Made by a program: the position numbers and the translations under genes. This document shows positions 1 through 6,309 of a stretch of 9,857 nt of DNA, piece by piece. Source of the DNA: Deltaproteobacteria bacterium RIFCSPLOWO2_02_56_12 (GTDB lineage Bacteria; Desulfobacterota; Binatia; UBA9968); contig MGRY01000237.1 in the NCBI GenBank assembly GCA_001799045.1, positions 1-9,857 of the forward strand, given 5' to 3'. Each line of letters begins with the position of its first letter. The first letter of the stretch is position 1. The notes beneath the pieces were generated by a model. It worked only from the letters and a program-made list of their open reading frames with translations, was not told the DNA's origin and ran no database searches.

Positions 1-113
1 CTCTCCGCTCTTGCCAGGCAGTCCTTAAGCATCGCCTCAATCCGCGGATCATCGCGAGAAGAAAACAGATCGCTCAGATCCCAACGGATGCCTTCAGCGC
101 TATTGGTAGCCAT
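1..113 (-). CDS. M3-family oligoendopeptidase (oligoendopeptidase F-like), N-terminal fragment
   Basis: Only the first 37 or so codons are present; the gene reads leftwards out of the window from an ATG at 113-111. The translation begins MATNSAEGIRWDLSDLFSS and continues with RDDPRIEAML. The 'WDLSDLFxSxDDPRIEA' pattern is the characteristic N-terminus of oligoendopeptidase F-type M3 zinc peptidases, cytoplasmic enzymes that cleave short peptides. The HExxH zinc site lies far downstream in the family and is not visible here. A purine-rich stretch (GGGAAGGAAG on the minus strand, about 121-136) precedes the start but is spaced rather far from it. The gene diverges from the aldolase-family gene across about 125 bases. 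The identification rests on one short motif block, so the family is fairly sure but the subgroup is not. Confidence 0.75.
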   Translation of the reverse strand, partial: MATNSAEGIRWDLSDLFSSRDDPRIEAMLKDCLARAE

Positions 114-175
114 AAAAACTCTTTAGCTTCCTTCCCTAATAATCATTTCTTTTGTAACCGGGCAAGTACCCCCAT

Positions 176-204
176 TTGACAGGCTCACCAAATGGACGAT
201 ATAG
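176..204 (+). promoter_or_regulatory. Candidate sigma70-type promoter for the class II aldolase gene
   Basis: A perfect TTGACA lies at 176-181 and a TATAGC (4 of 6 consensus positions) at 199-204 or one base to the right, giving 17-18 bp spacing. Transcription would begin near 210. That is downstream of the ATG at 192 but upstream of the GTG at 240, which supports GTG as the true start. This is prediction from consensus only. Confidence 0.4.
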
Positions 205-239
205 CACGACGTAGAAAAATCATAGAAAGGGGAAACAAC

Positions 240-947
240 GTGTCGGAGATAGATGAACTTAAAAAAAAATTGGCGATGGCGTGCCGGATGCTTTTTGTCG
301 CCGAGTTGGTTGATTACAGCGGACATATCAGCGTGAGGATACCCGGGGCGGACCGGTTTTTGATCCACGGTCATCCTGTGAGCCGCGCCGAAGTTACACC
401 CGATGATATCGTCACCGTAGACCGGGACGGCAAACGGGTGGAGGGAAAGTGGAATCCCCCTTCTGAACTGCCCATGCACATCCGCACCTACCGCGCGCGG
501 GACGACGTTCAAAGCGTTGCTCATCTCCATAACCGCATGGTGGTGGTCTTGAGCATGGCTGATCGGCCTCTTATTCCTGCTTCTAACCCGGGGGGCCTAT
601 TCGGCCCAGGTCCCATTCCCGTCTATCAAGACCCTGCCCTTATCCACACCAACGAGCAAGGCGACGCAGTTGCCCGGACCCTTGGTTCCGCCGACGCAGC
701 GATTCTGCGCGGCCACGGTTCTATCGTCGCAGGCAATTCGATTGAGTGGACATTTGCCGCCTGCATTGACTTAGAGGAGAGCGCTACGAGGCTCTATTAT
801 GCCTCGCTGCTAGGACCGATCCGTTATTATACCGACGACGAGCTCCAGCGCGTATCGAAGGGACGCAGGCGCATGCCGGTTATCCAGAAAATCTGGGATC
901 ATTATATTGCCAAGGCCAGGCTGGCTGGATTTATGGAAGGGCTTTAG
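240..947 (+). CDS. Class II aldolase/adducin family protein
   Basis: The protein has 235 residues from the GTG start. Family hallmarks seen are GHISVR near the N-terminus, the catalytic-type glutamate in PPSELPMH (Glu76), the zinc ligands in AHLHNR (His95 and His97) and a third ligand in RGHG (His159). These positions match the L-fuculose-1-phosphate aldolase layout closely. The family includes sugar-phosphate aldolases, dehydratases and decarboxylases acting on small oxygenated substrates through a bound divalent metal, so the substrate cannot be named. I chose GTG at 240 over the in-frame ATG at 192 for three reasons: AAAGGGGA (226-233) sits at the right distance, the family homology begins here, and the predicted promoter would start transcription near 210. 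It is a single gene, divergent from an oligoendopeptidase and followed by 133 bases before the next gene. Confidence 0.85.
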   Translation: MSEIDELKKKLAMACRMLFVAELVDYSGHISVRIPGADRFLIHGHPVSRAEVTPDDIVTVDRDGKRVEGKWNPPSELPMHIRTYRARDDVQSVAHLHNRMVVVLSMADRPLIPASNPGGLFGPGPIPVYQDPALIHTNEQGDAVARTLGSADAAILRGHGSIVAGNSIEWTFAACIDLEESATRLYYASLLGPIRYYTDDELQRVSKGRRRMPVIQKIWDHYIAKARLAGFMEGL

Positions 948-1017
948 CTGCCTAAGTCATTAGATACATTGGGTTTTTTTGCCAGCCCCCTCCTTCCTGT
1001 AGTCGCGAATGTTTTCC

Positions 1018-1046
1018 TTGAAATATCAGGAGTTTTGTGATATTTA
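1018..1046 (+). promoter_or_regulatory. Promoter with embedded 8-bp inverted repeat (possible operator)
   Basis: TTGAAA at 1018-1023 and TATTTA at 1041-1046, separated by exactly 17 bp, form a plausible promoter for the gene starting at 1081. Within it, AAATATCA (1021-1028) and TGATATTT (1038-1045) are perfect inverted repeats with a 9-base spacer, centred between the two promoter boxes. A repressor dimer bound there would block RNA polymerase. The remainder of the gap from 948 to 1080 shows a run of seven T (974-980) but no stem before it, so I call no terminator. Confidence 0.4.
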
Positions 1047-1080
1047 TATCGATTCTTAGTTCTTAATCAAAGGTCCGTAT

Positions 1081-1452
1081 ATGTACGACGATTTTCTAGC
1101 AAGAATTCTGGAGCCGGATACCTTCCTACCCTCCCAATTCTACGGCAACGGGGGATTGTCCCGTCAGCTTGAGGGGGAAAAGAGACTTATGCTCGCCATC
1201 CTCAAGGATGCGGTAGAATGTCTGGAAAAGTATCGGGAGGTAAGGAGCAGCTCCAGCAGGGAACTCTATCAAAACGCCCTGGAGTGGATCGGGGATAAAG
1301 GCACAGATTGGCTCTTTTCCTTCAACAACATCTGTGACCTGTTGGGATTCGATCCAGACTACCTGAGAGACTTTCTATTGAAGCGGGAGCTCAAGACCGC
1401 AAGGCCGGCTAAAGGTAAGGTCTACTCTTTCCCCCTTGGCAGCCGAGAATAA
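1081..1452 (+). CDS. Conserved hypothetical protein with helix-turn-helix-like C-terminal half
   Basis: This is an acidic-to-neutral 123-residue protein with no signal peptide or membrane segment. I recognise no named gene. Residues 33-70 are predicted helical (LMLAILKDAVECLEKYREV, then a helix ending in ALEWI). Residues 76-102 contain DWLFSFNNICDLLGFDPDYL followed by RDFLLKRE, which reads like a helix-turn-helix: a helix with ICDLLG, a turn with FDPD, then a recognition-type helix. Similar 'DWxFSFxNICxxLGxDPxYLR' blocks occur in uncharacterised proteins of Desulfobacterota and related phyla (from memory). The ATG has AAAGGT at 1069-1074 as its ribosome site. The gene stands alone behind its own promoter, with a dyad that the protein could bind itself (inference). 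It converges on the M48 gene with only 2 bases between stop codons. Confidence 0.8.
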   Translation: MYDDFLARILEPDTFLPSQFYGNGGLSRQLEGEKRLMLAILKDAVECLEKYREVRSSSSRELYQNALEWIGDKGTDWLFSFNNICDLLGFDPDYLRDFLLKRELKTARPAKGKVYSFPLGSRE

Positions 1453-1454
1453 GG

Positions 1455-2840
1455 CTATCTTTTTCTCGCCCTTATAACATCAAGCTCCTCTTTGATGATT
1501 TCCCCTCGAGGCGTGGTTGTTCCGGCGTACTTTAGCGCCCGCTCCAGAGCGGCAATCGCCATCTCGTCTTCATCCGACAACAGATGGGAACGACCTAGGT
1601 AGTAATAGGCATCTCCCAGGCGGTTCATCTTTCCATATACCTCTCCCAAGCGGCGCACCGGTACGGCCCACGCAGGCGAGAGTTTGGCGGCTCGCAGGTA
1701 AGCATCCACAGCCTCGGGAAGCTTCAACTCCTTATCGTACAGTTCCCCCTGGAAAAGATAGTTAAGAGTCTGGTTAGGCTCTGCAGCCAGCGCGCGCTCA
1801 AAAGCCAGATGAGCCAGACGAAACTCTCCGAGCTGGGTATAACCCCGGCCCAAGTCTCGATCGATCCCCGGGCTCTTGGGGTTGGCAGCCTTTGCCCGTT
1901 CGTAATAGTCGCGAGCCTTCGCCCATCTCCCGTTGTAATAATGGGCCACTCCCAGTAGATGCATGGCCTCTGAGCTTTCCGGGTTTTGACTGAGCTGCTT
2001 TTCATATTCAGCTATCACAGCATCCGATTCACGCCGCTCCAATCGCAGTATGGTCTGAATCTTTTTGAGCGGGTCGGGAAGCTCCGATTTCGGCCGTTTC
2101 AGATCAAGAGATCGAATCACCCCCTCTACATTGGCGATACGCTCTTGACTCACCGGGTGAGTCATCAGGTAGGGAGGGACTTCTATCGGGTTTAATACTC
2201 TCTCCTGATCGATAATCTTCAGAAAAACCAGAGCCGCCTTCGGTTCATAGCCCGCCTCAGCCATATATTTGACCCCCAGCGTGTCCGCCTCCTGTTCGAG
2301 CTGGCGGCTATAAGAGAGCTGGCGCGTTAAAGCCAAGGCTTGGCCCAAAGCCAAGGCCGCTTGTGCCTGGCTGCTACCCCCGAGAAAAAGTCCAAGGAGC
2401 GCTAACAGGCTTGAAGGATCAGGGCCGGACATGCGGGACATATGATGTCCTTTCACGTGGATAATCTCGTGGCCCAAGACACCTGCGAGCTCGTCCGTAC
2501 TTCTGATCCGCTCCAGGAGGCCTGTATGCACGTAAATGGATCCACCCGGGACCGCAAAAGCGTTCAGTTGGGAATTCTCCACCACAAAAAAAAGGTATTC
2601 GAAGGGCCGCGGCCCCATAACGGAAAGGAGCCTCTGACCTAACTGGTTGACGTAGCGCTCAACCTCAATGTTCTGAACCAGCTTGAGGCTCTTCTTCGCC
2701 TCCCGGCGGAATTCCCGACTAATTCTTACCTCTGGGTCCTCGCCGATTGGCTGAAGGGACGGGGTTTTGGGAGGTTGATAGGAGCCGCACCCGGCCAGGA
2801 AATAGACACTTAAAAGAAATCCAAACAGTCTTCGAGACAT
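1455..2840 (-). CDS. M48-family metallopeptidase lipoprotein with C-terminal TPR repeats (BepA-like)
   Basis: The protein has 461 residues from the chosen ATG. The N-terminus, MSRRLFGFLLSVYFLAGC, is a lipoprotein signal with basic n-region, hydrophobic core and LAGC lipobox (Cys18), so the mature protein is a lipid-anchored envelope protein. The M48 peptidase domain follows: HEIIH at about 124-128 supplies two zinc ligands and the catalytic Glu, and EADTLG at about 184-189 supplies the third ligand. The THPVSQERI block is also typical of the family. From about residue 256 to the end there are several tetratricopeptide repeats (for example HLLGVAHYYNGRWAKARDYY). This architecture matches BepA/YfgC-type periplasmic proteases and chaperones that monitor outer-membrane protein assembly. 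A GTG at 2906 would add 22 residues ahead of the signal peptide; I prefer ATG 2840 because the signal peptide then has normal length. The gene is divergent from the Lon-like protease gene. Confidence 0.9.
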   Translation of the reverse strand: MSRRLFGFLLSVYFLAGCGSYQPPKTPSLQPIGEDPEVRISREFRREAKKSLKLVQNIEVERYVNQLGQRLLSVMGPRPFEYLFFVVENSQLNAFAVPGGSIYVHTGLLERIRSTDELAGVLGHEIIHVKGHHMSRMSGPDPSSLLALLGLFLGGSSQAQAALALGQALALTRQLSYSRQLEQEADTLGVKYMAEAGYEPKAALVFLKIIDQERVLNPIEVPPYLMTHPVSQERIANVEGVIRSLDLKRPKSELPDPLKKIQTILRLERRESDAVIAEYEKQLSQNPESSEAMHLLGVAHYYNGRWAKARDYYERAKAANPKSPGIDRDLGRGYTQLGEFRLAHLAFERALAAEPNQTLNYLFQGELYDKELKLPEAVDAYLRAAKLSPAWAVPVRRLGEVYGKMNRLGDAYYYLGRSHLLSDEDEMAIAALERALKYAGTTTPRGEIIKEELDVIRARKR

Positions 2841-2847
2841 CGGGCTG

Positions 2848-2876
2848 ATTATAGACGGAGTTCCCTGAGGGGGCAA
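2848..2876 (-). promoter_or_regulatory. Promoter for the M48 lipoprotein gene, possibly giving a leaderless mRNA
   Basis: On the minus strand, TTGCCC (2876-2871) and a perfect TATAAT (2853-2848) are separated by exactly 17 bp. The predicted start of transcription falls at about 2841, directly beside the ATG at 2840, and no Shine-Dalgarno is visible before that ATG. Either the message is leaderless or the real start and promoter lie further upstream (GTG 2906, with AGGA a little before it). Confidence 0.45.
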
Positions 2877-2891
2877 TAGTGGATAAAGCAG

Positions 2892-2920
2892 TTGACCCGG
2901 GATCACTGAGGCAATATCCT
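2892..2920 (+). promoter_or_regulatory. Candidate promoter for the Lon-like protease operon
   Basis: TTGACC (5 of 6) at 2892-2897 and TATCCT (4 of 6) at 2915-2920 are 17 bp apart, followed by a strong ribosome site, GGGAGGAGA, at 2938-2946. The box lies within the 111-bp divergent region shared with the M48 gene, 16 bp from that gene's own -35 box. Confidence 0.4.
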
Positions 2921-2951
2921 ATGTCCTATCAAAGATTGGGAGGAGAAATAG

Positions 2952-5402
2952 ATGGCATCCCTTTTTCAGGTCCCATTAGAACGGCTTACATGGCGTTGTG
3001 ATCAATCCGTTTTGCCCTTTGCCTGTACCAAGGACATGACGCCATTGGAGGACTTCGTCGGGCAGGAGAGGGCCATGCGCGCCATCGAATTTGGTCTGGG
3101 AGTCAATAAACCGGGCTTCAATATCTTTGTCACCGGCCTGACCGGAACCGGAAAGACCACGATTATCAAGGCCTTCCTGAAAAAGGTTACAGCCGAAAAG
3201 ACCCCACCTGAGGAAGACTCTCCGTTTCCAGAGGACTGGTGTTATGTCTACAATTTCAGCGATCCTGATCGACCTCAAGCCCTAAATATCCGCCGTGGCT
3301 GGGGCAAGATCCTAAAAAAAGACATGGAAGTCTTAGTCCAGACCCTACAGCGCGAGGCCAAGAAGACCTTTGAGAGCGAGGAGTTTGCCCGGCAGCGCCA
3401 GGTCAATACCGAAAGGACCCAAAAACAGCAGCAGGAGCTGATGGAGTCCTTAGTGGAAGAGGCGAGGAAAGATGGCTTCGCCTTGAGATTTTCACATTCC
3501 GGTATGGCCCTGATCCCTTTGAAAAATGGGAAACCGATGCAGGAGGAGGAGTATCTGGCCCTTTCTCCGGAAGAGAAGAAAGAGTTGGAAGAGAAGCGCA
3601 GCGAAATTGAAAAGAAAGTAGAGGAAGCCCTTCGAGAAGGAAAAAGATTAGAGCAGCAAATCACCGCTCAGCTTGAGACGTTGGAACAGCAGGCGGGGGA
3701 ATATTTGGTGCGTATCCCCTTATCCGAGCTCAAGGAAAAATATCAAGGTTACCCCAAGGTGATCAGTTACCTCGATGCGGTGCGAGACCACATCATGAAA
3801 AATCTTAACCGCTTCAAGGGCGGCAATGGGGCCCAGGCGCTCGGCCCGCTCTCCCTGTTGCAACCGAGCGAGCCCCCTACGGACCCCTTCCTCCCCTACC
3901 GGGTCAATGTCTTCGTAGACAACAGCGATACCCAGGGCCCGCCGATTGTGATCGAGACCAACCCAACTTATCACAACCTCTTTGGCGTGGTGGAAAAGAA
4001 ACCAGTTATGGGCGGTTATGTCACCGATTTCACTATGATCAAGGCCGGCTCAATGATTCGCGCCAACGGCGGTTACCTGGTCCTTTACGACCGCGACGTG
4101 CTGGCCAATCCCGGGGTGTGGGAAGCGCTGAAAAGGATGATCAAGAACCGCGAACTGCGCATCGAAGAGCCGGCCACCTTTTTTGGCTGGCTACCTCCGC
4201 AGGGATTAAGACCCGACCCGATTCCTACCGATACCAAGGTGATCATGATCGGAGAGCCGTTCCTCTATCACTATCTCTCGACCATGGACCCTGATTTCCG
4301 TGAGACCTTCAAGGTCAAGGCGGACTTCGACTTTGAGATCGACCGGACCAAAGACAATGTTGTGGCCTATGCCTGCTTCATCAGCGCCTGTTGTCAGCGC
4401 GAAGGACTCCGCCACTTTGATCCCAGCGGCGTTGCCGGGGTCATCGAATATGGGGCGAGATTGGTGGAGGACCAAAAAAAACTCTCCACCCGCTTTAGCG
4501 ATATTGTCGATGTGCTGATCGAGTCCAACTACTGGGCAGAAAAGGCGGGAAGCGACTTGGTTACGGGCGGGCACGTGGAGAAGGCGCTGGAGGAAAAAGC
4601 CTTTCGCTTAAATCTCGTAGAGAAGAAAATTCAAGAGATGGTCGCCCAAGGAACCCTGCTGGTGGATCTCAGTGGAAGCGTCGTGGGACAGGTCAACGGC
4701 TTGGCCATTTATCAGATGGGGGATTTCAGCTTCGGCAAACCTTCCCGGATCACGGCCAAGACTTTCTTGGGGCGCAGCGGGATCATCAACATTGAAAGAG
4801 AAGCCAAGTTGAGCGGAAAGACTCACGACAAGGGAGTCCTCATACTGAGCGGCTACCTGGGAGCCAAATACGCCCAGGATCGCCCCCTCTCCCTCTCTGC
4901 CAGCCTCTGTTTCGAACAGTCCTACGAAGGGATCGATGGGGACAGCGCCTCCTCGACAGAGCTCTATGCCATTCTCTCCGGCCTTTCCGGCATCCCTATT
5001 CACCAGGGTACTGCCGTAACCGGCTCGGTGAATCAAAATGGGGATATCCAGGCGATCGGCGGAATCAATCGGAAGATCGAGGGATTTTTCGACGTTTGCC
5101 GGCTCAAAGAATTGACCGGAGAGCAGGGCGTTCTCATTCCCCGCTCCAACGTCAGAAACCTGATGCTGCGCCGCGATGTCGTCGAAGCCGTGGAGCAAGG
5201 GAAATTTCGCATCTATGCGGTGGGTAGCATTGACGAGGGGATCGAGGTTCTGACCGGCGTCCCGGCCGGACAGAGGGACAGCGAAGGTCATTACCCTGCC
5301 TCGTCGGTCAACGGCCTGGTGGAGAAACAACTGAAGGAATACTCCGAGAGGTTAAAGCGCGTTGCGGCGCCGGCAGCGCAGAAAGGAGCGGAAGAGGAGT
5401 GA
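2952..5402 (+). CDS. Lon-like ATP-dependent protease (AAA plus Lon C-terminal Ser-Lys protease domain)
   Basis: The protein has 816 residues. The Walker A motif is GLTGTGKTT at 62-70. A long charged coiled-coil-like insertion spans about 130-255 and is rich in Glu, Lys and Gln. The AAA core resumes with ANGGYLVLYDRDVLANPGVW (371-390) in the Walker B region, where an Asp-Arg pair replaces the usual Asp-Glu. The C-terminal Lon protease domain spans about 560-775. Its nucleophile is Ser665 in DGDSASSTEL, and Lys708 in GGINRKIEGF completes the dyad; the 43-residue separation equals that of E. coli Lon (Ser679/Lys722). There is no N-terminal Lon substrate-binding domain, and no membrane segment as in archaeal LonB, so it belongs with the soluble YcbZ/AAA_32-type Lon-like proteases. 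GGAGGAG just before the ATG fixes the start. The stop overlaps the next gene by 4 bp, so the two are translationally coupled. Confidence 0.92.
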   Translation: MASLFQVPLERLTWRCDQSVLPFACTKDMTPLEDFVGQERAMRAIEFGLGVNKPGFNIFVTGLTGTGKTTIIKAFLKKVTAEKTPPEEDSPFPEDWCYVYNFSDPDRPQALNIRRGWGKILKKDMEVLVQTLQREAKKTFESEEFARQRQVNTERTQKQQQELMESLVEEARKDGFALRFSHSGMALIPLKNGKPMQEEEYLALSPEEKKELEEKRSEIEKKVEEALREGKRLEQQITAQLETLEQQAGEYLVRIPLSELKEKYQGYPKVISYLDAVRDHIMKNLNRFKGGNGAQALGPLSLLQPSEPPTDPFLPYRVNVFVDNSDTQGPPIVIETNPTYHNLFGVVEKKPVMGGYVTDFTMIKAGSMIRANGGYLVLYDRDVLANPGVWEALKRMIKNRELRIEEPATFFGWLPPQGLRPDPIPTDTKVIMIGEPFLYHYLSTMDPDFRETFKVKADFDFEIDRTKDNVVAYACFISACCQREGLRHFDPSGVAGVIEYGARLVEDQKKLSTRFSDIVDVLIESNYWAEKAGSDLVTGGHVEKALEEKAFRLNLVEKKIQEMVAQGTLLVDLSGSVVGQVNGLAIYQMGDFSFGKPSRITAKTFLGRSGIINIEREAKLSGKTHDKGVLILSGYLGAKYAQDRPLSLSASLCFEQSYEGIDGDSASSTELYAILSGLSGIPIHQGTAVTGSVNQNGDIQAIGGINRKIEGFFDVCRLKELTGEQGVLIPRSNVRNLMLRRDVVEAVEQGKFRIYAVGSIDEGIEVLTGVPAGQRDSEGHYPASSVNGLVEKQLKEYSERLKRVAAPAAQKGAEEE

Positions 5403-6187
5403 ACAAGGATCAGGGATTGGGAGGAAAAATCGTCCTGGTTACAGGAGGCAGCCGCGGTATCGGTCGCGCCATCGCCCTCGCCTTCGCCGCTCAAGGGAGC
5501 CACGTGGTGGTCACCGGTCGCACCCAAGCAACCCTCGATGCAGTAGCGGAAGAAATCCATCGCCTGGGAGGCAAAGCCCTTCCCCTCGCTTGTGATGTAA
5601 CCGATAAGCGGGACGTAGAAGCCCTTAAAGGCAAGGTTACAAATCTGCCTGGCGCAGTCCAGATCTTGATCAACAATGCGGGAGTAGCGCCTGCGGCGGG
5701 CTTTTTGGAGATGCCGGATAGTCTCTGGGAGGAGGTGTTGAGAGTCAATCTCACCGGCACATACAATTGCTGCAAGGTATTTCTTCCTGAGATGATCGCC
5801 GCGAAGTGGGGGCGGATCATCAATATCGCCTCCATCGTCGCCAAGGTAGCCTACTCCCACACCTCCGCTTACACGACTTCCAAACACGCGGTGTTAGGGC
5901 TCACCAGGGCGCTGGCCATAGAGATGGCAAGAGCGGGCGTGACGGTCAACGCTATCTGCCCCGGCTATGTCGAGACGGAAATGACACTCAACAACGCCAG
6001 GCTGCTGGCCGAGAAAAGAGGCAAGAAGCTGGAGGAGGCGCTCGGGCTCTTTAAAGGCAGTTCACCGCAGAACCGGTTGATTGCCCCCGAAGAGGTGGCC
6101 GAGCTGGCCGTCATGCTGGCCGCTAAATCCGCGGCGGGAATCACCGGGCAAGCGATCAACATCGACGGCGGCGCAGTGATGGTATGA
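5399..6187 (+). CDS. Short-chain dehydrogenase/reductase (SDR), probably acting on a hydroxyacyl/ketoacyl substrate
   Basis: The protein has 262 residues. This is a complete classical SDR: the nucleotide-binding TGGSRGIG motif (15-22), NNAG (92-95), and a catalytic tetrad of Asn117, Ser145, Tyr158 and Lys162 (YTTSK). CPGYVETEM follows at 187-195 and the C-terminal GQAINIDGG at 250-258. The Arg in GGSRG and Arg41 after the second strand (VVVTGR) suggest NADP(H) preference, but this is only an indication. Relatives include FabG-type ketoacyl reductases and hydroxyacyl-CoA or hydroxybutyrate dehydrogenases. The two acyl-CoA dehydrogenases downstream favour a hydroxyacyl-CoA step of a beta-oxidation-like pathway (inference). 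The GTG start overlaps the protease stop (GTGA at 5399-5402), with GGAGCGGAAGAGGA just upstream as ribosome site. Confidence 0.92.
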   Translation: MNKDQGLGGKIVLVTGGSRGIGRAIALAFAAQGSHVVVTGRTQATLDAVAEEIHRLGGKALPLACDVTDKRDVEALKGKVTNLPGAVQILINNAGVAPAAGFLEMPDSLWEEVLRVNLTGTYNCCKVFLPEMIAAKWGRIINIASIVAKVAYSHTSAYTTSKHAVLGLTRALAIEMARAGVTVNAICPGYVETEMTLNNARLLAEKRGKKLEEALGLFKGSSPQNRLIAPEEVAELAVMLAAKSAAGITGQAINIDGGAVMV

Positions 6188-6249
6188 GTTTTCTATTTTG
6201 GATTTAATCTAAAATCAAAAATTTAAAATCGAATGTGGAGGAGAGTTTC
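6188..6249 (+). other. AT-rich intergenic stretch with AAAATC-type repeats
   Basis: The spacer between the SDR and the first acyl-CoA dehydrogenase is strikingly AT-rich against its GC-richer neighbours. It holds TAAAATC twice (6210-6216 and 6224-6230) around AAAAATT. An imperfect self-complementary stretch lies at 6195-6215, with ATTTTGGATT facing AATCTAAAAT across one base. I see no terminator. A ribosome-site-like GTGGAGGAGAG ends the stretch. Confidence 0.5.
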
Positions 6250-6309
6250 ATGGCTTACAACAGTATGATAGCTCTGAATCAGTGGAGCCAAAATGGATTT
6301 CTTTTTTAA
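6250..6309 (+). CDS. Possible 19-residue leader peptide overlapping the first acyl-CoA dehydrogenase
   Basis: An ATG at 6250 sits 4 to 5 bases after a strong GGAGGAG (6237-6243) and opens a 19-codon ORF, MAYNSMIALNQWSQNGFLF, that stops at TAA 6307-6309. It overlaps the start of the dehydrogenase gene (6293) in another frame. The strong ribosome site serves this ORF rather than the dehydrogenase, which has only a local GGAG (6284-6287). It may be a leader peptide that couples translation. It could also be chance; no homologue is known to me. Confidence 0.3.
   Translation: MAYNSMIALNQWSQNGFLF

Noticed and set aside
123..530. Minus-strand open frame of 135 codons over the aldolase gene start
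   Set aside because: It runs antisense to the aldolase-family motifs and has no domain; the real minus-strand gene in this area is the oligoendopeptidase starting at 113.
948..1017. Possible terminator after the aldolase gene (run of seven T at 974-980)
   Set aside because: No stable GC stem precedes the T run, so it does not meet the pattern of an intrinsic terminator.
4608..5330. Open frame of 240 codons on the minus strand inside the Lon-like protease gene
   Set aside because: It lies wholly antisense to a gene with intact catalytic motifs, shows no recognisable domain, and is explained by codon bias of the opposite strand.
6195..6215. Imperfect palindrome as a terminator between the SDR and the acyl-CoA dehydrogenase
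   Set aside because: The arms are almost pure A and T with a single-base centre, so the hairpin would be very weak, and the next gene is on the same strand with coupling signals.
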